Assembly (NCBI GenBank): GCA_910586585.1
Contig: CAJUKA010000002.1
Location: 26,299 to 90,298 of the forward strand
DNA length: 64,000 bases
Source of the DNA: an uncultured Lachnospiraceae bacterium
GTDB lineage: Bacteria > Bacillota > Clostridia > Lachnospirales > Lachnospiraceae
Direction of reading: 5' to 3'
Within the stretch, counting starts at the first letter, position 1. Each line of letters starts with the position of its first letter. Shown in pieces: positions 44,927-54,771 of this stretch. A model generated the notes under the pieces. It had not been told where the DNA came from, ran no database searches, and worked only from the letters and a program-made list of their open reading frames with translations. The translations under genes were made by a program, and so were the position numbers.

Positions 44927-45361
44927 ATGGGGTGCATAGAAGAGGTTAAGAAAAAGGACAAATTATTGGCGATGATTATACGTAATGACTATGCTTGTAA
45001 CGGAGTGGATTTTATCACACCTAACAAGTATTCCCAACAAGTCGCGTATATGCATCATCCCAAAGGAAAAGTGATAGATGCTCATGTACATAATCTGGTT
45101 CACAGAAATGTGGTAATGACGCAAGAGGTTCTCTTTATAAAAAAAGGAATTTTGCGTGTAGACTTTTATGACGAATATGAAGATTATCTGGAAAGCAGGA
45201 ATTTGAAAGCAGGAGATATTATTTTACTGGTTTCTGGTGGGCATGGATTCCATGTATTAGAAGAGGTTGAAATGGTAGAAGTAAAACAGGGACCATATGC
45301 AGGGGAAAATGATAAAAAGAGATTTGCGAGTGTACAAGAAGACCAAATTATATATAAATAA
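44927..45361 (+). CDS. Cupin-domain protein
   Basis: A 144-residue single cupin. VIDAHVHNLVHRN holds the first histidines and LKAGDIILLVSGGHGFHVLE the second cupin motif with its Gly and His. Such small cupins in sugar loci act as epimerases, isomerases or binding proteins. No further specificity is visible. It lies between the sulfatase-fold gene and a methyltransferase gene, 14 nt from the latter. Confidence 0.75.
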   Translation: MGCIEEVKKKDKLLAMIIRNDYACNGVDFITPNKYSQQVAYMHHPKGKVIDAHVHNLVHRNVVMTQEVLFIKKGILRVDFYDEYEDYLESRNLKAGDIILLVSGGHGFHVLEEVEMVEVKQGPYAGENDKKRFASVQEDQIIYK

Positions 45362-45375
45362 GAGAGGAATATGGC

Positions 45376-46137
45376 ATGGAAGTATTTCAGGATTATGCAT
45401 ATTACTATAATGCGTTTTATCAGGATAAAGATTATAGGATGGAAACCCAACAAGTTGATATACTTCTAAAAAGATATGGTAACAATATAAAGAAAATAAT
45501 TAACTTTGGATGTGGAACAGGGAAGCATGATATTGAACTATCACGTATGGGATATCAGTGCACAGGAATTGATATGAGCAGTATGATGATAGAGATTGCG
45601 AAACAAAATGCAGAAAACCTAAAAGAGCATAATATTAATTTTTCGGTTGCCGATATTCGTACATACAAAGAAAGAAATCAATATGATGCTGTGATATCTT
45701 TATTTCATGTAATGAGCTATCAAACAGATAATAATGATATTTTATCTGCTTTTCAATCAGCAAGAAATGCTTTAAATATAGGTGGAATATTTATATTTGA
45801 TGTATGGTATGGTCCAGGAGTGTTAAGTGATAAGCCTATTGTTCGTGTAAAAGAGGTCGAAGATAATAACTATCGCTTAATACGAATTGCAAAACCTGTT
45901 ATGGATGATAAACGAAATGTTGTAGATGTTTGTTATGAAGTGCTGGCGATTGAAAAAAAAACAAATGAAACAAAAACAATAGAGGAAGTACATCATATGA
46001 GATATTTCTTCCGACCAGAGCTGGAATTTTATTTAAGAGAATCAGGCTTTGAACTGCTCGATAATTTGAACTGCTCGACGCTTGGGGAAACTGATTATAA
46101 TTCATGGACAAGTTATTTTATTGCACAGGCAGTATAA
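45376..46137 (+). CDS. Class I SAM-dependent methyltransferase
   Basis: A 253-residue methyltransferase: motif I IINFGCGTGKHDIELSRMG, acidic residue in CTGIDMSSMMIEIA, and motif IV YDAVISLFHVMSYQTDN. The insert after motif V (DVWYGPGVLSDKPIVRVKEV) is common in sugar N- or O-methyltransferases. GAGAGG at 45362-45367 supports the ATG at 45376. Confidence 0.83.
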   Translation: MEVFQDYAYYYNAFYQDKDYRMETQQVDILLKRYGNNIKKIINFGCGTGKHDIELSRMGYQCTGIDMSSMMIEIAKQNAENLKEHNINFSVADIRTYKERNQYDAVISLFHVMSYQTDNNDILSAFQSARNALNIGGIFIFDVWYGPGVLSDKPIVRVKEVEDNNYRLIRIAKPVMDDKRNVVDVCYEVLAIEKKTNETKTIEEVHHMRYFFRPELEFYLRESGFELLDNLNCSTLGETDYNSWTSYFIAQAV

Positions 46138-46168
46138 AGAATGTATATTTGGAATCTTGGGGGAATTT

Positions 46169-47269
46169 ATGAAGAAAGTTGTATTAATGTCTTTGGAAAC
46201 AACGTTATTGGAATGGTCACCAGCGAAATATCAGCTTTTAGACGAACTAAGTAGCAAGGGATTCGAAACATATCTTTTTCTTCCTGGGAAGCTAAAAAAT
46301 AGGAAAAAATATAATTCGATAAATTATGTAATAAATACAGAAGGAATGTTGAATAAAGATATTCGAAAAAAGATAATAGATATTGCACCCAATGCAGTTA
46401 TTGCAACAATTTATATTGATACAACTGTTATTTATAAACTACCTTATATTATGAAAAATACATCATTTTATTATTATAATTTGGAAATTTGCACACCTTA
46501 CTTAAATAAAGAAGTACAAAAAGAAAATTTTCGGCATTACATAAAGTATAAATTTAAGTATCCATTATACAAGTATAAAGAAATGTTATATACCAGACGG
46601 GTTAAAGCATTTAGCATTCAGGATAGACTTAGAATGAGATTGTCTGAAAAGTATCATATAAAGCATTCCAATGTTATATTAATTCCAAATTCATATGTCT
46701 TTGATGAAACAAAAATAATTTCTGAAAAACAGACTGGTGTGGTTTATACGGGGGGAATAAAACGGGATTTTTTTCTAAAGCAAATGAAAAATTTAGGTGA
46801 TGTTAAAAGGACTCCACTAACATTTTCTGGTCGTATTGATTTATGGTGCAAAAAGGAAATGAAAAAAATAAAGAATACAAATCCTGATATAGAGCTTGTG
46901 GAACAAATTTTATCAATTGATGATTATACAAAATATTTGCAGCAATTTGCTGTAGGGCTTGTATGGTATAGTCCCTTGAAAGAGGATCAAGCAAATTATT
47001 ACATAGGACTATCTTCAGGAAAAATGTTTAAGCACCTTAGTTTAGGACAACCTATTATAGCTACTAAATGCCCAGGAATTACAGAGACAGTAAATAAGTA
47101 TAAACTGGGTATTGTGATAGATAATATTTCAGAATTGGATGATGCATATGAAGAGATTATGAGAAATTATATTTATTATAGAGAAAATGTTATAAGAATA
47201 TATAGAAACAGGTTTGATTTTAAAAAAGTAATTACGCCATTTATTGAATGTATTGATTCTACTTCATAA
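46169..47269 (+). CDS. GT-B glycosyltransferase-like protein
   Basis: A 366-residue protein with the general GT-B plan: VVLMSLETTLLEWSPAKYQL at the start, VVYTGGIKRDFFLKQMK at the domain junction, and a C-terminal donor half with GLVWYSPLKEDQANYY and LGQPIIATKCPGITETV. It lacks close similarity to a family I can name. The ATG at 46169 lies 5 nt after GGGGG. A G6 run at 46750-46755 lies in its coding sequence. Confidence 0.75.
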   Translation: MKKVVLMSLETTLLEWSPAKYQLLDELSSKGFETYLFLPGKLKNRKKYNSINYVINTEGMLNKDIRKKIIDIAPNAVIATIYIDTTVIYKLPYIMKNTSFYYYNLEICTPYLNKEVQKENFRHYIKYKFKYPLYKYKEMLYTRRVKAFSIQDRLRMRLSEKYHIKHSNVILIPNSYVFDETKIISEKQTGVVYTGGIKRDFFLKQMKNLGDVKRTPLTFSGRIDLWCKKEMKKIKNTNPDIELVEQILSIDDYTKYLQQFAVGLVWYSPLKEDQANYYIGLSSGKMFKHLSLGQPIIATKCPGITETVNKYKLGIVIDNISELDDAYEEIMRNYIYYRENVIRIYRNRFDFKKVITPFIECIDSTS

Positions 47270-47335
47270 ACAGATGATAATGATGCAAAAATTTATATTA
47301 TTGCAGCAGAATTGTAAATAGTTGGAGGAAATAAG

Positions 47336-48961
47336 TTGGATAGAAAAAATGTTTTATATATTTTTAACGATATTGGTTTTGGTGGGGCAGCACAATCATT
47401 ATTGGATATGTTGGTTGGCATAAAGAACAGTGTAAATCCAATTGTTGTAGTTCGAGAAGACATTATAATTGAAGAAAAATTTATTGAAGCAGGTATAAAA
47501 TATTATAAAGTTTGTTTTTCTGTTGATTATGTAAAAATTGGAACTGCGGATGAAAATAAGAAAACATACGATTTGGTGCAGAGTTACGAAGCGGCACTGC
47601 AGCTTCTTTCTATTATAAAAAGAGAAAAGATACAATTGATACATATAAACTCAAGTGTTACATATTTTGCTGCCATAGCAGCTTTGATAGCAGGGATTCC
47701 ATATGTATGGCATATTCGTGAACTGCTGGAAGAACACTTTGAATGCGAGTTTTTGAATTGGGAGATAAAAGAAAAGCTTTACAAACAGGCAGATAAATTG
47801 ATTGCAATATCCGATTATGTAGAGAAAACATATTATGAAAAATATAGTCTTAAAACAATAAGGATATATGACGGATTGAATATTAAGAGATACAAAAAAC
47901 ATATTGAAATAACAAAAAACTTTAATCGCACCTTTATTGTGCCGGGAGCAATAACACCTGAAAAAGGGCAGTTGGATATCGTAAAGGCTTCGGAGATTCT
48001 TGTAGCAAGAGGATTTTGTGATTTTAAAATCATAATTGTTGGCAATGGCTCTGACGATTATGTATGGGCACTTAAAAAATATATTAAAAGAAAGAAATTA
48101 GATAAAAATATTTGTATACTGCCTTATTGTGATGAACTATCCCATTTGCGCAATCAGGCGGCGTATGCAATAACAAGTTCGCAAAATGAAGCATTGGGAA
48201 GGGTAACAATAGAAGCCATGCTTTCAGGTAATTTTGTGATAGGAGCCAAAAGCGGAGGGACAACAGAAATTGTTGGTGCCAAAGAAGAAAGAGGCATGCT
48301 TTATGAATTGCATAACAGTGAAGCACTTGCGGATGCAATGATAAGGGTGATAAAGTGTCCGGCAGAAGATAAAAATTTGATTATAAAAGCAGCTCAGGAA
48401 TATGCAGAAAAAGCGTTTGATTTAGGAAGGTATTGCGAAATACTGGATGAATTGTATGATGCCGTATTAATATCTTATAAGCCAAAGGAACAAGGGGATT
48501 TGCTGGATGTCATAAAAGAAAAATATGAAAAAAATAATAATATAACATTAGGCGAGTGCGGGGATGCGGTTATACGTTATAAGAAATCAGAGGCTGCTTT
48601 GGGACTGGCTTTAAAGTGGATAAAGATAAAACAGAAAGGGTATGACTTAGCAGAATATTTCATAAAGAACGATATTCAAAACATATCAATTTATGGCATG
48701 GCGGCTTTGGGAAAGAGATTGTATGACGAACTTGAAAACAGTGGGATTGAAGTTAGGTATTTGATGGATAAAAATCCAAAGCAGATGGATAAGCTCCTGG
48801 AGTTTATTTCACCAGATCAGGAGTGGTTAGAAGTTGATGCAATCATTGTTACGGTGGCGCTTTCGGAAAAGCAGATTATTGATGGGTTTATAGAACAAGG
48901 ATATGAAAAGGTTATTGGATTGAGTGAAGTATTGGACAGTTTTAACGAAAAGATTATGTGA
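47336..48961 (+). CDS. GT4 glycosyltransferase with C-terminal Rossmann module
   Basis: A 541-residue fusion. Residues 1-385 are a GT4 glycosyltransferase (FNDIGFGGAAQSLLDMLVG, GAITPEKGQLDIVKA, EALGRVTIEAMLSGNFVIGA). Residues 424-541 repeat the linker and Rossmann module of the small proteins at 38863 and 54772 (ALKWIKIKQKGYDLAEYF, IYGMAALGKRLYDEL at 452-466, DAIIVTVALSEKQ). Start is TTG with GGAGGA 6 nt upstream. Confidence 0.85.
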   Translation: MDRKNVLYIFNDIGFGGAAQSLLDMLVGIKNSVNPIVVVREDIIIEEKFIEAGIKYYKVCFSVDYVKIGTADENKKTYDLVQSYEAALQLLSIIKREKIQLIHINSSVTYFAAIAALIAGIPYVWHIRELLEEHFECEFLNWEIKEKLYKQADKLIAISDYVEKTYYEKYSLKTIRIYDGLNIKRYKKHIEITKNFNRTFIVPGAITPEKGQLDIVKASEILVARGFCDFKIIIVGNGSDDYVWALKKYIKRKKLDKNICILPYCDELSHLRNQAAYAITSSQNEALGRVTIEAMLSGNFVIGAKSGGTTEIVGAKEERGMLYELHNSEALADAMIRVIKCPAEDKNLIIKAAQEYAEKAFDLGRYCEILDELYDAVLISYKPKEQGDLLDVIKEKYEKNNNITLGECGDAVIRYKKSEAALGLALKWIKIKQKGYDLAEYFIKNDIQNISIYGMAALGKRLYDELENSGIEVRYLMDKNPKQMDKLLEFISPDQEWLEVDAIIVTVALSEKQIIDGFIEQGYEKVIGLSEVLDSFNEKIM

Positions 48962-49008
48962 GAAGAGTATTGTAATTAATAAATACATATAGGAGTGGTA
49001 TTAGTACA

Positions 49009-50844
49009 ATGGGACTGAAGAACAGTAACACCAGAGTTTTCCTAATGGAATTATTAGAACAATTAATGCCATATGATGTAATATCCTTCGATATTTTCGA
49101 CACAGCTATTTATAGAAAAGTAGACATGCCCAATGATGTATTTACAATTATGGCAATGGAAATAGGTCATGGTGATTTTGTCAACGTGCGGAAAACGGCA
49201 GAAAATGTAGCGCGGGAAAGAAAGGAAGCGTTAAAAGGGACAAGGGAAGTTACACTGGCAGAAATTTATGATGTATTGGAGGAAGATTATGGTATAAACA
49301 GGTCGATAATGGAGCAAGAAATTGATCTTGAGCTGATGCTTTCAACGATAAATCCGTATATATTTCAAGTATATAAAGAGTTATTAAAAGAAGGAAAAAG
49401 AATTCTTTTCACTAGTGATATGTACTTGCCACAACAAATAATAGAAGAAATTTTGCAAAAGAATGGTTATACCAAGTATGAGCGATTGTATTTATCAAAT
49501 AGCTATGGGCTCCGTAAAGGTGATGGTACATTACAGAAAATAATTTTGAGAGATTATGCTGACAAAAAGATTGTACATATTGGGGATTCGCAAATTGGTG
49601 ATGTGGCTCAGTCAATACATGTTGGAATGGATGCAATTTTTCATAAAGATGCAAGGGAGATTAAATCCGAAAAGTATACAGATAATCTTTCGGGCAGTAT
49701 TTATAGAGCTGTAGTAAATAACAATATGTATAATGGGATATGGAATGAGAATATATACTATTCGCATGGCTTTAAAGTGGGTGGAATTCTTGCGGTGGGC
49801 TACTGTGAATACATTAACCAGGTTGCCAGGCTAAAAAATATAGATAAAATACTATTTTGTTCAAGAGATTGTGAGGTTATATGGAAAATTTATAATCAAT
49901 ATTTTGAAGAGTATGAAAATGAATATATAGAAATATCAAGGTATGCTGTTATGGGTATCACTTCTGAACGCTATCTATATGATTGGGCAGAACGGTTTAT
50001 TTTCAGGTACGTGGGTAAGGATTGTTCTGACAGGACAATAGAGCAGCTATTACAAGAGGCGGGATTTTCCTATCTAGTAGAACATTTAAAAGAAATGGAC
50101 ATAGACAAGGAATTAACGATAAGAGAAATAAAACGCGGGCGGCTGAAAAGATTTATTTTTGCGCATGCAGAATTGATTAGCGAATATAACAGAGAAAATA
50201 TTGCCGCGGCTAAACAGTACTTTGAAAGAGTTTTAGGAACTTCAAAAAATATATTGATAGTAGATATTGGATGGAGTGGGACTTGTGTTACAACATTAAA
50301 GTATTTTCTTGAAACACATTTTTCTGATATCGTTCATAATGTTTCAGGAACTTTAATGTGTACTACAGGGAACAAGACATTGACTGCATATATGGAAGCT
50401 GGAGTAATATCATCTTATATATATTCACCATTTCATAATATGGATTTATTTGAAACCATGATATCTGATGTTTGGTCATCGGAGGAACTTGATTATAGAC
50501 ATTTGGCTTTAGAATATCTTTTTACCTCTGCAAAAGGAACACTTATCAAATATAGGGATATAGGAAATGGAAATGTGGAATTTGAGCATTCTGAAATATT
50601 CCCACCAAATATAATGGAAATATTGAATATGCAGGAGGGAATGATTCAATTTGCCAAAAAGTATCAAGAATATAGAAACTCATGTGGTGGGAAATATTTA
50701 ATTTCTCCATATGTGGCGTTTAAACCATTGCTGGCTGCAATTCATGATAAAAAATATATGTATAATATATATTGCAATTTTTTGCATGATTCGTCATGGA
50801 TGCCCTATACAAAAGATATAAATAAAAAAACTTTTAGAGATTAA
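49009..50844 (+). CDS. Large HAD-superfamily protein with extra C-terminal domain
   Basis: A 611-residue protein. The N-terminal ~220 residues are a HAD phosphohydrolase-like domain: SFDIFDTAIYRK supplies the nucleophile Asp and acid Asp, ILFTSDMYLPQ motif II, and HIGDSQIGDV the terminal acidic pair. The remaining ~390 residues are an additional domain with KILFCSRDCEVIWKIY and LIVDIGWSGTCVTTLKYF. The same two-part architecture recurs at 62218. Similar HAD proteins (a group like COG5610) occur in polysaccharide clusters, role unknown. Confidence 0.8.
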   Translation: MGLKNSNTRVFLMELLEQLMPYDVISFDIFDTAIYRKVDMPNDVFTIMAMEIGHGDFVNVRKTAENVARERKEALKGTREVTLAEIYDVLEEDYGINRSIMEQEIDLELMLSTINPYIFQVYKELLKEGKRILFTSDMYLPQQIIEEILQKNGYTKYERLYLSNSYGLRKGDGTLQKIILRDYADKKIVHIGDSQIGDVAQSIHVGMDAIFHKDAREIKSEKYTDNLSGSIYRAVVNNNMYNGIWNENIYYSHGFKVGGILAVGYCEYINQVARLKNIDKILFCSRDCEVIWKIYNQYFEEYENEYIEISRYAVMGITSERYLYDWAERFIFRYVGKDCSDRTIEQLLQEAGFSYLVEHLKEMDIDKELTIREIKRGRLKRFIFAHAELISEYNRENIAAAKQYFERVLGTSKNILIVDIGWSGTCVTTLKYFLETHFSDIVHNVSGTLMCTTGNKTLTAYMEAGVISSYIYSPFHNMDLFETMISDVWSSEELDYRHLALEYLFTSAKGTLIKYRDIGNGNVEFEHSEIFPPNIMEILNMQEGMIQFAKKYQEYRNSCGGKYLISPYVAFKPLLAAIHDKKYMYNIYCNFLHDSSWMPYTKDINKKTFRD

Positions 50845-50870
50845 TTTGAACATTATAAAAGGAGTCAAAA

Positions 50871-51620
50871 TTGAACGAGGCGTATTGGAAAGAGACAAAG
50901 TATACAATACAAAATGGCAGGTTGGTTCCAACTGCAGACAGAAGATATTTGAATGGAAGTTCCTATTTGATTGCAGCGATTACAGCAGATTATTATAGTA
51001 GATATATTCCTAAGTATGTAAGAGGAGTGACAGCTGATCTGGGGTGTGGTTTTGCTCCAATGTATCAATATTATAAAAAATATGCTGATAAAGTGATTTG
51101 TATTGATTGGGAAAATAGTCAGCATAAAAATAAGATTTTGGATATCAAGTGTGATCTGTCAAAGCCACTTCCATTAGAGAATGGAAGCATAGATACTGTC
51201 ATTCTTTCGGACGTGTTAGAACATATTATTACTCCGCAACTGTTGCTCGAGGAAATCTATAGAGTTTTAAGGGCAAACGGAACTGTATTACTCAATACAC
51301 CCTTCGCATATCCACAACATGAGAAACCTTACGATTACTTTAGATATACAGAATTTTTTTATCGAAAAATGGCAAAAGAGCTGGGGTATGAACCAGTTGT
51401 GATTAAGAAAGTTGGTGGAGAGAAGGAAGTTATTGTAACATTAATTGGAAAGTATTTGAATATGCATTGGACTGGTGGTACTGGTTTTGCAGAATGGATA
51501 AACAGGTTTGCTTATAAGCGTTGGAAAGACGCACCACAAAGTAGTGAAAAAGATAATGTCTGCTTAGGGTATTTTGTAATATTGAAGAAACGGGATGTTT
51601 ATAGTGGTGGCTGTATATGA
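50871..51620 (+). CDS. Class I SAM-dependent methyltransferase
   Basis: A 249-residue methyltransferase: TADLGCGFAPMYQYYKK is motif I, ICIDWENSQ motif II, DTVILSDVLEHI motif IV, LRANGTVLLNTPF motif V. Start is TTG at 50871 after AAAAGGAG. It overlaps the next gene by 4 nt (ATGA). Confidence 0.83.
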   Translation: MNEAYWKETKYTIQNGRLVPTADRRYLNGSSYLIAAITADYYSRYIPKYVRGVTADLGCGFAPMYQYYKKYADKVICIDWENSQHKNKILDIKCDLSKPLPLENGSIDTVILSDVLEHIITPQLLLEEIYRVLRANGTVLLNTPFAYPQHEKPYDYFRYTEFFYRKMAKELGYEPVVIKKVGGEKEVIVTLIGKYLNMHWTGGTGFAEWINRFAYKRWKDAPQSSEKDNVCLGYFVILKKRDVYSGGCI

Positions 51621-52525
51621 GACTGGTTAAAGATTGTTATGGAATAAAATATTATTTAAAAAAAATATTTGGGATAGAAATAAAAGATTCTTTTTTTGAG
51701 GTTTTAATTGTTGGATATTATACGATATTTAAGAGAGGGCAGGTAGGAGTTAACAAAAGAAATAAAAGAAATAGGAAACTGATTGTATCCATGACTTCTA
51801 TTCCAGATAGAATTAATAAAACATGGATTACCATAGAAAGTCTATTTAGGCAGACATATAAACCAGACAGAATTATCTTGTGGTTGTCAAAGGAAGAATT
51901 TAAAAATTTTCCATTGCCCTCTGCTCTGAAAACGCAGCAAAAAAGAGGATTGCAAATAAAGTATTGTGATAATCTTATGTCATATAAGAAAATTTATTAC
52001 ACAGCAAAGGAAAATCCTAACAGTTATATCGTGACAGTGGATGATGACATTATTTATGCAGAAAATATGCTGGAAGAATTGGTAAGAACATATAAACAGA
52101 ATCAAGGCTGTATTATCTGTAATCGTTCTCACTATATGGAAAAACGTGGAGGTTCGCTATCCTCTTATGATAAATGGCTTAAGTATGAGGAAAGGAAGTG
52201 TATTGATGGAAAGCCGTCATTTCACAATTTTTTTACTGGTTGCGGAGGGACTTTGTTCCCAGTGTCTTTAATGGACAGAAAATTTTTGGATAAAGATGCA
52301 TTTCTCGTACTTGCACCATATGCGGATGATGTATGGCTGAATTTCTGTGCATGGCTATCTAATATTAAAGTGGTAAATACAAAGGGATTTTTAGGACATG
52401 TGATAGAAATACAAAGCAGTTCAACCAAAGGACTTGTTAGAATTAATGTGTTATATAAAAAAAACGATGAGCAGATAGAAAAGGTATTGAGACATTTTGA
52501 AATTGACATTCAAAAATATCTGTAA
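51617..52525 (+). CDS. GT2-like glycosyltransferase
   Basis: A 302-residue GT-A type protein: IVSMTSIPDRINKTWITIES opens the fold, VTVDDDIIYAENMLEEL contains the metal-binding acidic triplet, and APYADDVWLNFCAW is a likely catalytic region. The N-terminal 45 residues are basic and hydrophobic (FFEVLIVGYYTIFKRG), perhaps peripheral membrane binding. Translationally coupled to the upstream methyltransferase gene. Confidence 0.78.
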   Translation: MRLVKDCYGIKYYLKKIFGIEIKDSFFEVLIVGYYTIFKRGQVGVNKRNKRNRKLIVSMTSIPDRINKTWITIESLFRQTYKPDRIILWLSKEEFKNFPLPSALKTQQKRGLQIKYCDNLMSYKKIYYTAKENPNSYIVTVDDDIIYAENMLEELVRTYKQNQGCIICNRSHYMEKRGGSLSSYDKWLKYEERKCIDGKPSFHNFFTGCGGTLFPVSLMDRKFLDKDAFLVLAPYADDVWLNFCAWLSNIKVVNTKGFLGHVIEIQSSSTKGLVRINVLYKKNDEQIEKVLRHFEIDIQKYL

Positions 52526-52550
52526 AAGAGGAGAGGAATAAAACATTATA

Positions 52551-53774
52551 ATGAGCAGCATAAAGGTACGAAAAATAAGCATTGTATATGTAACAGATGA
52601 GAAGTATGTCATACCCACTTGTGTTTCCATGTTGTCTGTCAAGGATAATTTGGCCAAGGGATGTATGGCCGAAGCGTATGTTATATGTGATAAAGTGAGA
52701 GAGTGTTTGTCAGATAGTTTTTTAAAGTTACAAGATGAGAATTTTAGGTTGCATATTATTAATGTAGAAAATAAAGCCTATTCGAATTTGGCAAAGTTAT
52801 GTGGATCTTATGGTGTAAATTATGTAACAGCTTCTGCATTGTTTAAATTTAATATTTGCGAAATACTCCAGGAAGAAGATAAGGTGATATATCTTGATGG
52901 TGATACCATAGTTTTGGGAAATTTAGAAGAATTGTATAATATAGATTTAGAGGAGAACTATGTTGCAGCAGTTGATGATCAGCTAGATAAAATAATTGAT
53001 GGTCAGTCTTACATGGCAGCAAAAGCAGATATTTGTTTGGAGCATTATTTTAATAGTGGGGTAATGCTTTTTAATTTAAGAAAGATGCGGGAAGATGCGA
53101 TTTGTACAAAACTTATAGACTATAGAAAAAATAGAAAAAATTATTTTATGGATCAGGATACGTTTAATGCTGTTCTTAAAAACAATAGAAAAATACTGCC
53201 ATATAAATATAATTTTATGACTACATGCATAGACCATTATGAAGCGTGTGAAATATCAGAACGTTTTTTTGATGGGCATCAGAGTGGCATTGACGAATGC
53301 ATTCAATGTGCAGTTATAGTACATTTGACAGGAAAATATAAGCCTTGGGAATACAATATACCGTGGTTTTCGGCGCTCTTTTTGGAATATTATAACAAAA
53401 GTCCTTTTTCTAAAGAAGAGATTCAATTAAAATCCATAACAAAAGTTCTTCAAGATGCAATAGATGTTGGTTCAAAGTATATTTTTCCATACGAAAAAAT
53501 TCAAAAAAATGAAAAAATTATTTTATATGGTGCAGGAAGAATCGGAAAGATGTACTATAGGCAGATTATGGCTACTGGGTATTGTGAAATAGTGGGATGG
53601 GTTGATTCTGATTATAAAAATAAGAATAGTTTGGTCCAATCACCGGATTTAATAAAAAGTACTAGATTTTCTAAAATATTGATTGGAATAGGAGCTCAAC
53701 ATATTGCTGAGGAGGTCGAGGAGTTTCTTGTAAATAAATATCAAATAGATACAAAAAGTATAATTATTGTATAA
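52551..53774 (+). CDS. GT8 glycosyltransferase with C-terminal Rossmann module
   Basis: A 407-residue fusion. Residues 1-275 are a GT8 enzyme: IVYVTDEKYVIPTCVSML, KVIYLDGDTIVLGNLEEL with the DxD, NSGVMLFNL, and HLTGKYKPW for the last metal ligand. Residues about 318-407 are a Rossmann module (IILYGAGRIGKMYYRQI, VGWVDSDYKNK, ILIGIGAQHIAEEV). Confidence 0.87.
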   Translation: MSSIKVRKISIVYVTDEKYVIPTCVSMLSVKDNLAKGCMAEAYVICDKVRECLSDSFLKLQDENFRLHIINVENKAYSNLAKLCGSYGVNYVTASALFKFNICEILQEEDKVIYLDGDTIVLGNLEELYNIDLEENYVAAVDDQLDKIIDGQSYMAAKADICLEHYFNSGVMLFNLRKMREDAICTKLIDYRKNRKNYFMDQDTFNAVLKNNRKILPYKYNFMTTCIDHYEACEISERFFDGHQSGIDECIQCAVIVHLTGKYKPWEYNIPWFSALFLEYYNKSPFSKEEIQLKSITKVLQDAIDVGSKYIFPYEKIQKNEKIILYGAGRIGKMYYRQIMATGYCEIVGWVDSDYKNKNSLVQSPDLIKSTRFSKILIGIGAQHIAEEVEEFLVNKYQIDTKSIIIV

Positions 53775-53819
53775 AGAAAAAAGAAGAATAGTTAATGGTA
53801 TAGGAAAGGCAAAGCAAAG

Positions 53820-54596
53820 ATGGAATGCTATAATGATAAAGATATTATGCAAGAGGTTATAAAAATTGAGTCAATGGTCAGAGACATATATGATGCAGTA
53901 GTAGAAAAAGAGGATAAACGTGTTTGTCCTATTTGCAACAATGTTTTGCGATTATATTTGCCTTTTGGTGCTACGCATCTTAGACGGCAGGCAATGTGTC
54001 CAGTATGTCATAGCGTAGAGAGACATAGAGAATTATGGTTGTATATACAAGATAATAAGGATTTGTTTTTTAAAAAGCCAAGAGAAAACAGATTATTGCA
54101 TTTTGCTCCAGAATTAGGTTTGTGGAATAAGTTTAGTACAATGGAATGTGTTGACTACTATCCAGTAGATATTAATTCGAAACATTATGGAATATGTAAA
54201 ACAGTGGATATTACAGATATAACATACGAAGACAATTATTTTGATGTTATTATTTGCAACCATGTACTTGAGCATATCACTGATGACAGAAAAGCGATAA
54301 AAGAGTTGTATAGAGTATTAAATAGCAGCGGTATAGCAATACTAAATGTACCAATAAAAAAATCGCTTAATATGACGATGGAAAAGGCTGAATATAATAC
54401 TCCAGAACTTAGAGAAAAGTATTATGGACAGGCTGACCATGTAAGATTTTATGGAAATGATTATATCCAAAGACTGGAAGAATCGGGATTTTGTGTTAAT
54501 GTAATACATCCAAACGAAGACAGAAATGATAAAGAGATAAGGAAATATGGATTGACAAGAAATGGAGAAATATATGTATGTGAGAAATCTACATGA
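53820..54596 (+). CDS. SAM-dependent methyltransferase with N-terminal zinc ribbon
   Basis: A 258-residue protein. CPIC and CPVC motifs about 26 residues apart near residues 38-70 form a likely zinc ribbon. The methyltransferase core has LLHFAPELGLWNKF in place of a canonical glycine motif, DVIICNHVLEHITDD as motif IV and RVLNSSGIAILNVPI as motif V. This layout is seen in methyltransferases of polysaccharide loci. It is followed by a 175-nt gap with nothing clear in it. Confidence 0.78.
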   Translation: MECYNDKDIMQEVIKIESMVRDIYDAVVEKEDKRVCPICNNVLRLYLPFGATHLRRQAMCPVCHSVERHRELWLYIQDNKDLFFKKPRENRLLHFAPELGLWNKFSTMECVDYYPVDINSKHYGICKTVDITDITYEDNYFDVIICNHVLEHITDDRKAIKELYRVLNSSGIAILNVPIKKSLNMTMEKAEYNTPELREKYYGQADHVRFYGNDYIQRLEESGFCVNVIHPNEDRNDKEIRKYGLTRNGEIYVCEKST

Positions 54597-54771
54597 ATTG
54601 GATAAACATTATATCCTACTGGTTCGTGCTACAGAAAATGATAAAATGGTTTGATGTAATTTTATTTTAAGTGGAAAGATAAATTATATAGAAAAGATAA
54701 GAAAGATCATTTAAATGAATATTTTGTAAGTAACAATTACTTATAATGAAATTTGAAAGGAGAAAAAGAAA

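Noticed and set aside
45951..45961. A9 run in a methyltransferase gene as a phase-variable tract
   Set aside because: A runs of eight or nine are common in this A+T-rich DNA (also at 37553, 38286, 56208, 62949), so they are not as telling as the G tracts.
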